From: Drosophila pseudoobscura
Lineage: Eukaryota > Arthropoda > Insecta > Diptera > Drosophilidae
Assembly (NCBI RefSeq): GCF_009870125.1
Contig: NC_046679.1
Location: 9,424,001-9,488,000 of the forward strand
Direction: 5' to 3'
DNA length: 64,000 nucleotides
Shown: positions 50,301-61,000 of the stretch, piece after piece
How positions within the stretch are numbered: the stretch's first letter is position 1
How the letters are laid out: each line of letters begins with the position of its first letter
The notes under the pieces: model-generated
What the model was told of the DNA's origin: nothing
Database searches by the model: none
Seen by the model: the letters and a program-made list of their open reading frames with translations, nothing else
Position numbers and translations under genes: made by a program

Positions 50301-53300
50301 GCGGCTCTTGGTGCGGCCGGGGGCGACTGGAACGGGCTGAACGTCATCAACGTCAGTCTGCCGTCGACGAGCATTAGTCGCAGGTATGTGCCTGCTGCTC
50401 TTCGGTCTGTTTGCCTTTGTCGAACCATGTTTGCCATGTTGTGTTTCCCTCCTTTGACAGCTATGACAGTGACCTGCGCGAGAGCGCCATTGTGGCGGGC
50501 TTGACGCCGGCGACGACGTTCCTCATTCGCATGCAGGCCATCAATGAGATTGAACGCAGCGCCTATACCGAGGCAATCGTCCTCAAGACCCAGGAAGAGG
50601 CCCCCACTGAGGCACCGTCCAATGTGCAGGTGCAGACGGGCGGTGAAAGCGAGCTAATAGTTACTTGGCAGGTGCGATGGGAGATGGGATGACCGGATAG
50701 TAAGGGAGGGGGTCACACGAGTTAACCTATGTTATCTTTAACTAATTGCAGATTCCACCCCGAGAGTCCTGGAATGGAGAACTCATTGGCTACACCGTGA
50801 ACTGTACAGAGGAGAAGCAGAACATCAATTACATTAGCGTCGTGAATAGCTCCCTGAAGTCGGTAATTGTGAGCGGCTGGGCCACCACTAAGGCCACGCT
50901 GCGGAATCTGCGCAAGTATACCCGCTATTCTGTCACCGTCCGGGCCCTGAACAGCTTTGGCTCTGGACCCTGGAGTGCGGCCATCTTCGGCACCACGGCC
51001 GAGGGAGGTGGGTATCTAATGAGCTCGATTTTCAGTCTCTGTCCGTCCAACTACAACCCGGATGTATTTCTGTATCTGTAACTCTTGCAGTGCCAGAGGC
51101 AGCGCCACAGAATGTCAACTGCACGGCCCTGTCTTCGCAGAGTCTGAAGATTTCGTGGCAGGAGCCACCGCTCCAATTCCATGGCGGCATCATACAGGGC
51201 TATAAAATTTTATATCGCCCCATTGTGCACCAAAGTGAGTATATGCATTTCTTTCTGCTACCATAGCTCCAATTCCAGTACCAGTACCAGTGCCAGTGCC
51301 AATGCCAGTATCCAGCGACTGTGAATGTGGCTGGGAGTTCGCTGGGAGTTGCCACTTTATGACGCTGATTTTGTTGATATTGCCAGCGCAAGAGCGCTGT
51401 GCAAACAGCAATAGATATGATATGTATCCAGCCAGTCATTCATCCAGGCATCCAGCACGATATGCCCGGGCAGAGTAAAAGTCAGAATCAGAATCAGAGG
51501 GAGTGCACGGAAGCGGAGCGAACAGTTGCTTGACTTTATTGGTTTTGGCGAGTAGTTCAATGGGCGGTGCAGTGGTGGTCCCTTGATGAGACTGCAAATT
51601 GTTGGTTTTGGCACTGATTTATCAAATCTCATCAAATCAATTTTGTCATCAACCCGATATGAATACATTCAGTTCGCTGATATTTTCCGACCTAAAGTTA
51701 ATTTTAAATCCGCTACCATTTTTCTATCTTCCATTTCGATTCCCAATAGTTGACTTTCCTGCCAAGCTGGAGATCAAACGCACCTCGAACCTGGAAACCT
51801 ATCTGCATACGCTGCACAAAGCCAGCAATTATTCGCTGAGGGTTTTGGCTTACACGGCCACTGGCGATGGCCTTGCCAGCCAGCCCTTGTACTGCCAGAC
51901 GGACGACGATGTGCCCGATGCGCCGGCAGCCATTAAGGCGGCGGCGCTAACGGCAGATTCAATTTTAATTTCATGGCTAACGCCGAAGAATCGCAATGGC
52001 ATCATCTCGCACTACACGGTGTATGCACGGGAGGCGGGCCGCAAGGGCCAGGCCAAGAGTGAGTAGCCCAAAACGAAACGGACTCGACGGACACGGATAG
52101 TGTGTATGTATGTATGTATACGTGATTTTTCTTTCCGAACAGCCCACATGGTGCGTGTGGACGAGAATGGGTATCCGGTGACATTCGAGGCACGCAGCCT
52201 GGCCGAGAATCAGATGTACGAGTTCTGGGTATCCGCGTCCACGTCCGTGGGCGAGGGCGAGCCCACATCTGTGGTTGCCCAGGCAACCAATACGCGAGGT
52301 AAATACAGTATTCGTGCACATATACATAAAGCAGGGAACTTTTCGCTTTAATTAAAAATTGACATTTATTCTGCGAGCCGGCGAAAAGCCACAAAAGCCG
52401 CAACATTTTAATTTCGTACACTTCGCACACCTAACTGTTTGCCCTGGGCCTCTGTGCTCCACTCTGTCCTCTGTTTTTCAGCGCCAGCACGCATCGCCTC
52501 ATTTGGTCAGGTGGTGCGCAAGGCTGTGGGCACCGGCCTAGTGCTGGAGTGCCTGGCTGTGGGAAATCCCACACCGAGGGCTCGCTGGCTGACCCGCGAC
52601 CGTCCCGTCACCTTCAGTCCCTTCTATGAGGTGACCAATGAGGGCAACCTGAAGATACATCGTAAGTGGGCAGGGACAAAGCAGCAACACAACATTTATA
52701 ACCGATTTTTCCATTTCCCTGTCGTTTCGTCGTTTCTCCTCTTTGACTGGATGGCTGGCTGGCAGGCGTCGAAGGCAGCCTGTCCGGAAATTATACATGC
52801 ACGGCGAACAATCTCTTTGGCAGTGACGAAATCCAATATCAGGTCATTGCGATGAAGCCGCCCGGCGCACCACAAATCATCGTGCAGTACGCTTCCGCCG
52901 ACAGCATACGTGTCAGCTGGGATGCGCCAGACGACGGCGGTGCCCCGTTGCAGGGATACAGCATCTCCCACCACACGGCCGGCGAGAGTTGGTTCAGCAC
53001 CGAGCTGCTGCCGGAGAACAACGCCTACACGATTACGAGCCTGAAGTGCGGAAATCAGTACATTATAAAAATGTCTGCGCATAATATGGTCGGCTCTGGT
53101 GTGTCCAGTGAGGAAATTAATGTCTGGACGAAAGGCAAAGGTGAGTGAAGGCCCAAACCAAAGTCCAGCAGTCTAGCAGTCCTCCAGTGCGCCAGTGAAT
53201 GCAAATTTTTGTGCGCTCGACCGCAAGGGCCACTTGGTGAAGCGACATTCTGAATACTCGTACTCATGCTCTGCACATTCTCTCCCTTCTATTTTGCAAT

Positions 53301-56300
53301 TTCGATTTGCATTTCCAGCCTCACAGGCGCCAAATGGCAACGAACTAATTGCCACCAATGCGACGTGCGTGAATCTGAAGCTGTCATCGTGGAACAACGG
53401 CGGCTGTGGCATTCATCATTTTTCCATAGAACACCGACCGCTGGGTGAGTGCAAATTAGCAATGAATTGGGAACATCGTAGTTATTTTTTTGCAGCCGCA
53501 GTGTGTAGAATAAGTTAACGTTTTGATGAATAATTTTAGATTACTCCATTGAACCAAAATTGGTTTTCTATCAGCTTATTTCTATTTGAAACTGGCTGTA
53601 AAATTTTTAATTAAATAAATTATTAAATGCACAATTGAGAGTATCCGGCCGTCAGATTGGCTCTCAGTCTCCTTGTCCGCTCTCCCTGTCTACGTATTTC
53701 CATTAAATTAAATACTGTTAATATAATTATTTTTGTTTTCAATTAACTGACCAATCTACAGCCATTTGTACCTATAAATATTTATCAAATTTATTCCGTA
53801 TTCCCTGCTGTGTGCAACGTAGCGTATGATGCATAATTTCCTTTTTTCCTCTCTCTTTATTCCATTGTGTGTTTGTGTGTGTGTGTATGTTTGCCCTCGG
53901 ACATCACCCCGCAGGCGACATACGCTGGACAGTTGTCACATCGGATATTTCGAATGCCGAGGAAAATCGTGAAAATTTAATCTTCTGCGACTTTCTGCCG
54001 GCCAAGTGGTATCAGCTGCGCATCTCCGCCACCAACGATGCGGGCAAAACGACGGAGCATTATCATTTCAGCACAACGAGCATTGACGGCATCACCATTC
54101 CGCCACCCTCGGTTTTCCCTTCGGAAAACGATTTGATGAACAATCTGATAAATGCAACAAATCCCACCAGCGGTGATTGGTTTTCGACGCTAATTGTCAT
54201 CGTCATCATCACAGTCTCCATCATAACGATGTAAGTGCGTCCTGGGTGCCGGTAACTGGGGAATTCAATCGGGGACAGCGAGTGGGAGGGCGGAGGCCCG
54301 CATTGGGGGCCGCTGGTTCTTAATTGCTTGCGAATGTTAATTAAGGATTTATTAACTGTCATGGCAGTGGGAAAGCAGAGCTTCAAAGTGGCTTTACACT
54401 AGAGTTTTTCTCCCCAACAGACTTTGTCTTTGCTTGAAAAAGTGCCACATAATTGACAATTCAACGGATTTATTAACTACATTTAGCTTTAGGGATGGTT
54501 TTTCCCTTGAACAAAATTATTTATAAAAATGTTCCGTATACGACGCGTGTGTTTCGAGTATAAGAACATTCCCAGATGTGCTCAGTATTTATCTATGGGA
54601 GATAAAGTGAAAGAGCCACAACCAACATCTCCAGTGAACTTGTTTTCCCTATCCTGGCTGTAATATTAATTTGCGAATGCATCGTATATCAAACATGGTT
54701 CTTGCAAGTCAAACTTCGAAAGATAAATCTCAGTGTAATAACTAATTATTTTGTTACGCCAAAATTGTATACTTAGTGTCATTCCACGACTGAAGGGACT
54801 CTTCCTTGCTTAGTGATTAGCAGTCATCTCCCAGTCATACTGGGGGAATAATTCATTCGTCATCTTTCAATTAAAGCCATAATGAAGTTTCATAAATGTC
54901 TCTTTCCTCGTGCAGAGCTTTGACTATCAAGCACCGCCGCACTCTGTGCGGACCCATGGCCGAGGGCTACGAGAGTCGTGCCCTTCCTGGGGACTACAAG
55001 GAGGACCACGAGAACCGACGCAACCAGCAGGTGTACAGCGCCTCGCCGGTTAAGACGGTGGACAAGGGCAACGAGTCGGGTGAGTCGAGAGTCAATTGAG
55101 ATGTAGGCTGTGTACGTGTCCGGGCAAAGAGAGGCAATCAAAGGCCGCATCCTTGTTATTCCCTTTATCATTTTTTTCTCCCGTTTGCATGGCTCTGACT
55201 CCTGTAGAAATGTACGAGATTTCACCGTATGCCACGTTCAGCGTGAATGGAGGTCGCACTGGGGCTCCGGCCAAGACTCCCACACGTGCCGTGGCGGCAC
55301 AGACTCCACTCGACTACACCATGCAATTCAAGACGTTCGGCCACCCGGAGGGTGAGAATCTGAATGCCACCGCATATCCGCTGCTGCCCACCTCTGGCTT
55401 CGGGCACGTGAAAAGCAAGTCCAGCTGGCACAAGCAGCGCTACTACAACACAGATGGTAAAGAGGGTAACCAGCTCTGGAGATTGCCTTACAATGTTGAT
55501 GTTCATGTATCTCTCCGCTTAGATGAGTCCACGCTGAGCAAGTCCATGACAATTGTGGCCGGCTCGCAGGCCGGTCACTCGAAGAAGTCAAGCGCGGGGC
55601 GCAGCGCCAAGAACGCCGGCAGCTCGGTCGGAGTGGTGGCCGAGTCCGAGTCGGACACGAGTATCAGCCCCAGCACCGAGTTTTCTAACATGCCCACCTA
55701 TCGAGTTCCTTGCAAGTCCTCTCGCAGCAGTGACGGCCGCGCCGTCGTAGGTTCGTATAGAGCACGGGCTCATGGGCGTTTGATCGCACCCAACCCATGC
55801 TATCTTGCAGATATGTTCCGGCCCGACTCCAGCACCGAGTCCAACAACGACCAGGGCTCGCCGGCGCCCGAGCGGCGCCACAATACGCCCCGACACGTCC
55901 TTGGCCTGGGCGTGGGTGTGGGCGTGGTCGGCGAGAAGAGGAGCGCCGGCCAACGCAGCCGCAAGCACGCGGCACAGCCCAGCAACCAAACGTTGGAGCG
56001 ACGAAAGTGCCCTGGTAGTAGCAACAGGTAGTTCAGGTACCTAAACCCTAACCAATCCAAATCAATCAAAAGTTATGAATCGATCAAAAGAGTACAGAAT
56101 TAGCGGACTAGATTAGCTGGAAGATAGATGATTCCATTCTACTTTTAGTTAAGCAAATTTCTTCCCTTTCTTCTCCGGCACATCCGCAGTTTAGACAGTG
56201 AGGTCGATGCGGAGACGGCTGCCTCGCTGGCCGCCTCTATAGCAGCCATGGCTGGGGCCGGAGTGGATCTGACGGGCGGTTTCCGTCCGCCCGCTGGCTT

Positions 56301-56635
56301 CCACGACGGTCGTGAGTTCCCGAGCCAGGACCAGAGCGAGTGCGAGCGCGAGCAGCGCGCTTTGGACCTGGAGGTGCAGCGCGTAATGGAGAGCACCGGG
56401 GACGCGCAACTGGCCAAGATGGACCGCGAGGAGTTGACCTCACTGCTGGCAAGGTAAACTATCAGTCGTGAATGAATTGAATCGCTGCTCCCAGTGCTTG
56501 ACCGTAGCTTGTATTGCATGCCCGTAGCGTCTACCTACCCCGCACTTGAAACGCAAATAACTAACCAGCCCTGCGCCCCCTAGGTATCACGAGAAGAAGG
56601 AACAGGAGCGCCAAGAATACACGATACACGTATAA
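36105..56635 (+). CDS. Dscam-family immunoglobulin-superfamily cell-adhesion receptor (probably Dscam3)
   Basis: I reconstruct 32 coding exons: 36105-36403, 38636-38778, 40231-40392, 40688-40837, 40905-41025, 42630-42747, 42936-43159, 45115-45242, 45326-45426, 45587-45791, 47984-48115, 48186-48335, 48433-48578, 48691-48826, 49343-49462, 49643-49795, 49861-50383, 50461-50671, 50752-51007, 51091-51234, 51750-52058, 52143-52298, 52482-52661, 52766-53140, 53319-53444, 53915-54230, 54916-55079, 55208-55456, 55523-55750, 55811-56027, 56190-56453, 56584-56635. All joins keep phase; total 6258 nt, 2085 residues. Order: signal peptide, Ig1-9, FN1-4, Ig10, FN5-6, membrane span (~1679-1699), cytoplasmic tail. 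This is the Dscam layout, and the length fits. Family members mediate homophilic neuronal recognition and dendrite/axon patterning. No duplicated Ig2, Ig3 or Ig7 exons exist, excluding Dscam1 and Dscam2. Dscam3 versus Dscam4 is judged from the neighbourhood, not sequence. Upstream UTR exons are unknown. Confidence 0.93.
40231..40837 (+). other. Dscam-family exons 3-4: Ig2
   Basis: Exon 3 begins VVRRQFHVHVENTEVYLG and carries the first Ig2 Cys (IKCAIPEYVRPYV) and the core Trp (ASWHRGEE). Exon 4 supplies the second Cys (MKFSCLVTNTLNGE). In Dscam1 the N-terminal half of Ig2 is a large alternative exon array; here only one such exon is found. The 1.45-kb intron before it shows no second Ig2-like frame. 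Confidence 0.85.
41026..42629 (+). other. Intron 5 of the Dscam-family gene
   Basis: It is 1604 nt, with GT at the start and TTATAG at the end. The A-rich middle has CAGACAGACAGACAG (about 41828-41841) and A-runs. No Ig-like frame was noticed in it. Confidence 0.6.
43188..43231 (+). repeat. GGGATT tandem with G-quadruplex-type spacing
   Basis: Runs of three or four G are separated by ATT at 43188-43210, then resume at about 43219-43230 after ACTGTGACC. Four G-runs with 3-nt loops meet the usual G-quadruplex rule on the coding strand, so the pre-mRNA would carry it too. Confidence 0.75.
43887..43976. repeat. Two adjacent perfect inverted repeats
   Basis: A 12-bp stem pairs 43887-43898 with 43903-43914 around a 4-base loop (TTTA). 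An 8-bp stem pairs CTGAAAGT (43954-43961) with ACTTTCAG (43969-43976) around a 7-base loop. Confidence 0.85.
45792..47983 (+). other. Intron 10 of the Dscam-family gene
   Basis: It is 2192 nt between the Ig5 and Ig6 exons, the longest of the downstream introns. It contains CAGCAG-rich text (about 45998-46020), GATGATGATG (about 46238-46254), a CA microsatellite (47267-47296) and a very AT-rich end. No alternative Ig half-domain was found. Confidence 0.6.
47267..47296 (+). repeat. (CA)n microsatellite
   Basis: About 15 CA dinucleotides occur without interruption, with a shorter ACACACACAC tract just before at about 47249-47258. Confidence 0.9.
49343..50383 (+). other. Dscam-family exons 15-17: Ig8, Ig9 and start of FN1
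   Basis: Ig8 is on exons 15-16 (SINCEAEGYPIPAITWFKGQ, then YYMCRATNEIGAG). All of Ig9 is in one long exon, 17 (TLDCHAKGDEPITIGWTHNN, VYRCVAENPYGRAEQ). That exon runs straight on into FN1 (RPDTPSNLEVFEVGSRTVKL). The fused Ig9-FN1 exon is a further Dscam-like feature. Confidence 0.9.
50461..52298 (+). other. Dscam-family exons 18-22: FN1 end, FN2, FN3 and FN4
   Basis: FN1 ends on exon 18 (ATTFLIRMQAINEIERSAYT). FN2 spans exons 18-19 (ELIVTWQIPPRESWNGELIG; YSVTVRALNSFGSGPWS). FN3 spans exons 20-21 (LKISWQEPPLQFHGGIIQGY; YSLRVLAYTATGDG). FN4 spans exons 21-22 (ILISWLTPKNRNGIISHYTV; YEFWVSASTSVGEGEP). Each shows the core Trp and a Tyr or equivalent of the FN3 fold. Most inter-domain introns are phase 1. 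Confidence 0.9.
52482..54230 (+). other. Dscam-family exons 23-26: Ig10, FN5, FN6 and membrane span
   Basis: Ig10 is on exons 23-24 (LECLAVGNPTPRARWLTRDR; NYTCTANNLFGSDE). FN5 is on exon 24 (IRVSWDAPDDGGAPLQGYSI). FN6 is on exons 25-26 (CVNLKLSSWNNGGCGIHHFS; YQLRISATNDAGKT). Exon 26 ends inside a membrane helix rich in Ile and Val. The intron after exon 26 (685 nt) was checked for a second membrane exon like Dscam1 exon 17; none was found. Confidence 0.9.
54916..56635 (+). other. Dscam-family exons 27-32: cytoplasmic tail
   Basis: After a basic stop-transfer segment (IKHRRTLCG), the ~386-residue tail carries YEISPYATFSV (residues ~1752-1762), a tyrosine motif I associate with insect Dscams. 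Pro/Ser-rich and basic stretches, a Gly/Val run (GLGVGVGVVGEK) and an Ala-rich segment follow. The 17-codon last exon ends TIHV, which fits a class II PDZ ligand (hydrophobic at 0 and -2). Introns 28 and 29 are 66 and 60 nt, in frame and stop-free. Retention of intron 30 or 31 would give early stops. Confidence 0.85.
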
Positions 56636-57620
56636 TACTAAGTACTCAGATCTTGGCTCACACCTTAATGGCGTTTACTAACACCCAGACACCCAGTCAC
56701 CCAGAAACACGAAAACGAACACGCACGAACACAAAGAAATACAAATTGTGGCATTTAAATGCATTTAGCCAAGTTTAAGTGTTGTTCATTAAGTGGATAC
56801 ATTAACTATACAACAAGTCTAGGCATTAAGCAGGCACCCGAAGTTCTCGCATACTCGAGCAAATTAAAGACTATATCTAGCTATAATTGATCTATAACTA
56901 TAACTGACGACTACTGATTACTTATTACCGATTACCGATTACTGAAGATTCAACTGATGTTATATTCAAAATCAATATTGATATTGATATTGATCTTGAT
57001 CTTGGGGCGAGTGCAGATGCAGATGCAGATGCAGGCCGTTGAACTGTATTTGCTAGCTAGTACTATACACTTATATACTATCCGTATCAATCCATCTATA
57101 TACAAGTACACGTGTTTACACCTATATTTCATATATGTATATGTAATTCAATTTGTTGTGATAAATTAAATTGTTCTGAATTACTAGCCGATGTAAAAAA
57201 CATGTCGCGTTAATGAACAGCCTAACTCGATTGACACTCTCTATCGCTGGAGCAGAGCACTCCTCCAATGGTGTTTGCGGATATGTACTCGTATTTTTTC
57301 GATGTCATTTGGTTTTCCGGAAAGGGCTTTCCATTCATTTTCACTGATTGATGAAATTGACGCAAATCTGTTACTGCATTTATTGGGCTAAAATTATTGT
57401 AATATTTATGGAATTTAATTAAAAAGTAGATAATCAACAATAAAATTGTATGGCTACCATAGGTAAACATTTATATATACATACATATATGTACATATGT
57501 ATGTATGAATATTACATCTGAACGAATATGTGTTGATGCGGAGATGTAGGATGAGGCGACAGCCAAAATCCAAATAGCAGCAAATTAATTAAATAAAAGA
57601 TGTGTAAAAATAAACAAAAT
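56636..57620 (+). other. Probable 3'UTR of the Dscam-family gene
   Basis: Non-coding AT-rich sequence follows the TAA at 56633-56635. It contains GATATTGATATTGAT (about 56977-56993), GATGCAGATGCAGATGC (about 57014-57032) and a CATACATATATG palindromic area (57480-57505). Several AATAAA hexamers lie at 57439-57444, 57592-57597 and 57609-57614, so a UTR of about 0.8-1 kb is plausible. Confidence 0.5.
57592..57614 (+). terminator. Paired poly(A) signals, candidate end of the Dscam-family transcript
   Basis: AATAAA occurs at 57592-57597 and again at 57609-57614. An earlier copy at 57439-57444 offers an alternative end. Confidence 0.45.
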
Positions 57621-58054
57621 CGAATCGTAGTAATTTCATTAAAAGCAAATTTGCAAATGCCAGGCTGGGCTGCCATGTGCCGCCTAACCGAATATTCTAC
57701 TTCCAGGGTCCCTCTCTTAATGGTTTCCCCACTCTATTGATTTCCGTTTCCTCTGCTTGGAGCTGGGCAAATATTTATGCAAGCAAATGAGAGCAAACCA
57801 AATCAATCAAAAGCACTGCAGACTAACCACAAGCCAGCGGTCGCCATCCAGACGAACCAGCCCAATCCCAAACCCAAACCAAATCCCAATCCGAGGGCCA
57901 AGTTGCCACCGGGACAGGAGATGGAACGCACGTCAGTTAGGCAATCAGTGGAAGTTGGAGCGATGGCCACCACAATGTGGCTGCAATTTCCCTAGGTAAA
58001 CGCAACCACAAGATGCCTTTGACAAAGCACTCACACACTCACAGACAGCCACAG

Positions 58055-58090
58055 ATGCAGATACAGATACAGATACAGATACAGATACAG
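58055..58090 (+). repeat. AGATAC hexamer tandem
   Basis: AGATAC is repeated about five to six times in a row; the preceding unit is AGATGC. Confidence 0.85.
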
Positions 58091-61000
58091 AACACGCAAC
58101 GCAGTTGAAGCGGCATTAAACATGCATGGCATGACGCTGCACTGCACTGTTTTCCAGCTGTTTGTTGCTGACTTCAAACTTTGTCAATTTTCACAAATGT
58201 TGCCAACTTTTTCGAAGTCCTGTCAGTGTGAGGTAACATTTGTGTTGTCTGTGGCAGACTGACACACAGCCAGACAACGCCACCTAATGGGATTACCAAA
58301 GAGTTAGAAGGCAAATATTCAGTGCACCCTGTGGCAGGTACAATTTCCATTGCGTATACGGAGTAATAATAGAGACAATCGGAATTGAATTGATCTCACT
58401 CCACGATTGCTATCATTAGCTGAAAATGACTGATGGGGAGTCTGCTGTGGTGTCATGTGAATAATAATATTATTCAATATAGCCGCCCCAGCCAACCCGC
58501 GTCCCAATTGTTTTAGTCTTTTTTATATAATAGAAATATACATATTTTATTGGAACAATTTTCTTGTGCGATGTGATATGTCTTTACTGCTTTACTGATC
58601 AATTCCTATCCACAGAGAAGTGTTTTGATAGTGCTTTTATAGGACGAATTGAAATGTGATATCAGCTGCCTTGGTTAATATTTCCATATCCCCCATCCAT
58701 AAACTCCACCGCTTTGAGCTTTACCCTTAAACACATCACATTGGAGAACAAAAATACTGTTTGAAATTCGAAAAGTTACCATGTATCGATTGTTTGCAGA
58801 CTAAAATTGCTTTAAGAAGTTGTTCCAAAGTAGATTTACAAGTACAAATAACAGTTGGGTGGGAGAAGAATGCAAAACTCGTTTCGTGTTTATTTATGAG
58901 TTAACAATAGCCTAACGGCAGTACTGTGCCACCTCCTCAGAGCAGAGCCTCCAGGTGAGTCGCATCTAAGCCAAGCACAAAACTTTTACTAATTAACGTG
59001 AAGCCAGTTGCAAAGTTTACAATTCTCCCATCGAACTGTTTATGGGGTCTACAAATTGAGGGGGCGTTTGCCGGGACAAAGAGGAGGGGCAGTTGGGCGT
59101 AATCAAAACGGTAATTGGCTGCATGTTTGCCTGCTGCCATTGTGCAGGCTGCCATGCCGCTCTGTTGCCTCCTGCTGATATTAATTATGGCTTGGGATGA
59201 GACAAGCCTGACTGTGGCATGTAGATGGGACTCTTACGCTCTCTGGGCCCGATTGCCATCTAATTAAGCATGAAAATACAAACCGCATCCATAAGCCAGA
59301 AGACAGTTTGTTCAGCTGGTGGAAAGTTGGAGTGCACTTAAGGCGCATGCAAGTTTTATTAGGAAGTGCGAAGGACCTGCGCTGGGGGGGCGGAAGTCCA
59401 AAAATCGATTCTGCAAACCGCACGCACGACATGCACTTTGGGGTGTAGTATTTAGGCTTAACGCTGACATGATTCCCGATGCCGGGAGACGAGAGACTGT
59501 AGACAGGAGACAGGAGACGGCAGACAGCAGGCAGTAGCTAAGGAAACTTGGTCCCTCGGTGTTCTCTTCCGCACCGCTTACCCTGCGTTCGGCCAAAATC
59601 GATTTCAATTAGTTAAAGCTGCAAGGCAGGCAAGTCTGCAACAAATAAGCACAAAATTGCAAAGGGATAAATTTGAGCAGCAAACACAATGCAGGGCAAT
59701 CAGCTCGAAGGCCTCCGAGTAACAGCAACAACCCACTCGCCAGCTCCACCTCCAGCTCCAGCTCCAACAACGACGACAACAACAACGACAATAATGCAAT
59801 TTAAGCAAATTCAAAACCCAAAATTGCAAGAGGTTAGTAGTACAAGCAGCACACTTGTTCCAATGTAGTTGTAATGCACACAGGAAGCAGCCCACCCATC
59901 CCTACACCGCCACACCCCCGCACAGGACACACACAAGCACATGCAGGACAGGACAGCCAGCAGGACGTTAGGCAACCACAGCCCTGGCCCTGCGCCTGAT
60001 GCACTTGCATTTAATAACGTCCTCGTCCCAGCTCTTGCCCTGGCCATATATGCCAGAGATAGTCCAGTTCGGTTGGCCTCCTCTACGCAGGACATTATCT
60101 CCAAATGCCGGCCAAATGCAAATGTCCTTTGATGCATTTGCACATGGCGCCCCACTGTGTCTCTGGGTGCGTTAGCTCCCATCCGAGGTCGTAGATTGAA
60201 ATGCTGTTGCCTGCTGCCTGCTGCCCGGCCAGTGCCTTTAATTAAAATTCTCAAATTACTAAAGGTAAATGGCTTTAGTTCCATTCGCATTGCAAGTGCT
60301 TCTAGCTATAAATTGCTGCAACGTTTTAATACATAAAATGACAGGGACATTCTTGGCCTCTGCCTGGTCGTTGACATCCTTATGATTTATGACTGAAAGA
60401 AATTGTAAAATGTTTTCGGCATAAGCTAATGTGTGGCTATAAGTCTGATTTGATTCGAACATATTTGATGTGCTCTCCGGCTACGAGTATAACTTTAGTG
60501 CAAAAGCAATCGCTTTAAGCCGTGAAAGGGTTGGGTCCAAGCAAACAGCAGCAGCAGCACAGGCAAAGGGAAATGCAAAGGAGGCGCTAACTTATCATAA
60601 TGAGCAGGCGCGGACCGCCATAGTCGAGGTCGGAGCTGAATCAGAAGCCAAAGCCACAGCCACATCCTCATCCACATTCAGTAGCCACATCCACTGCCAC
60701 AGAAATGCCAAACAGCTGCTGCCAAAGGCACTTGATACTGGGGCATGGTAGCTGCAGCCCCACCAAAGGGCTGACTGGGCGGGTGTGGGTGCATGCTTTA
60801 TAAAGACAGAGCATAAAAAATGCAAAGAAGTGTTACAAATACAAACAGTCAGGGGAGACAGACAGCCAGCCCAGCGGACAGGCAGACAGGCAGACAGCCA
60901 GAGAGACATAGAGACAGCCAGACGCACAGCCAAGTGCAATTCATGTGGGACTCACTTAAATAAAGTGCTTTTGCATTGCCTGTCTGACTGGCTGCCTTTG

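Noticed and set aside
54231-54915. Alternative membrane-span exon as in Dscam1
   Set aside because: No second hydrophobic frame with matching phase-1/phase-2 borders was found in introns 25 or 26.
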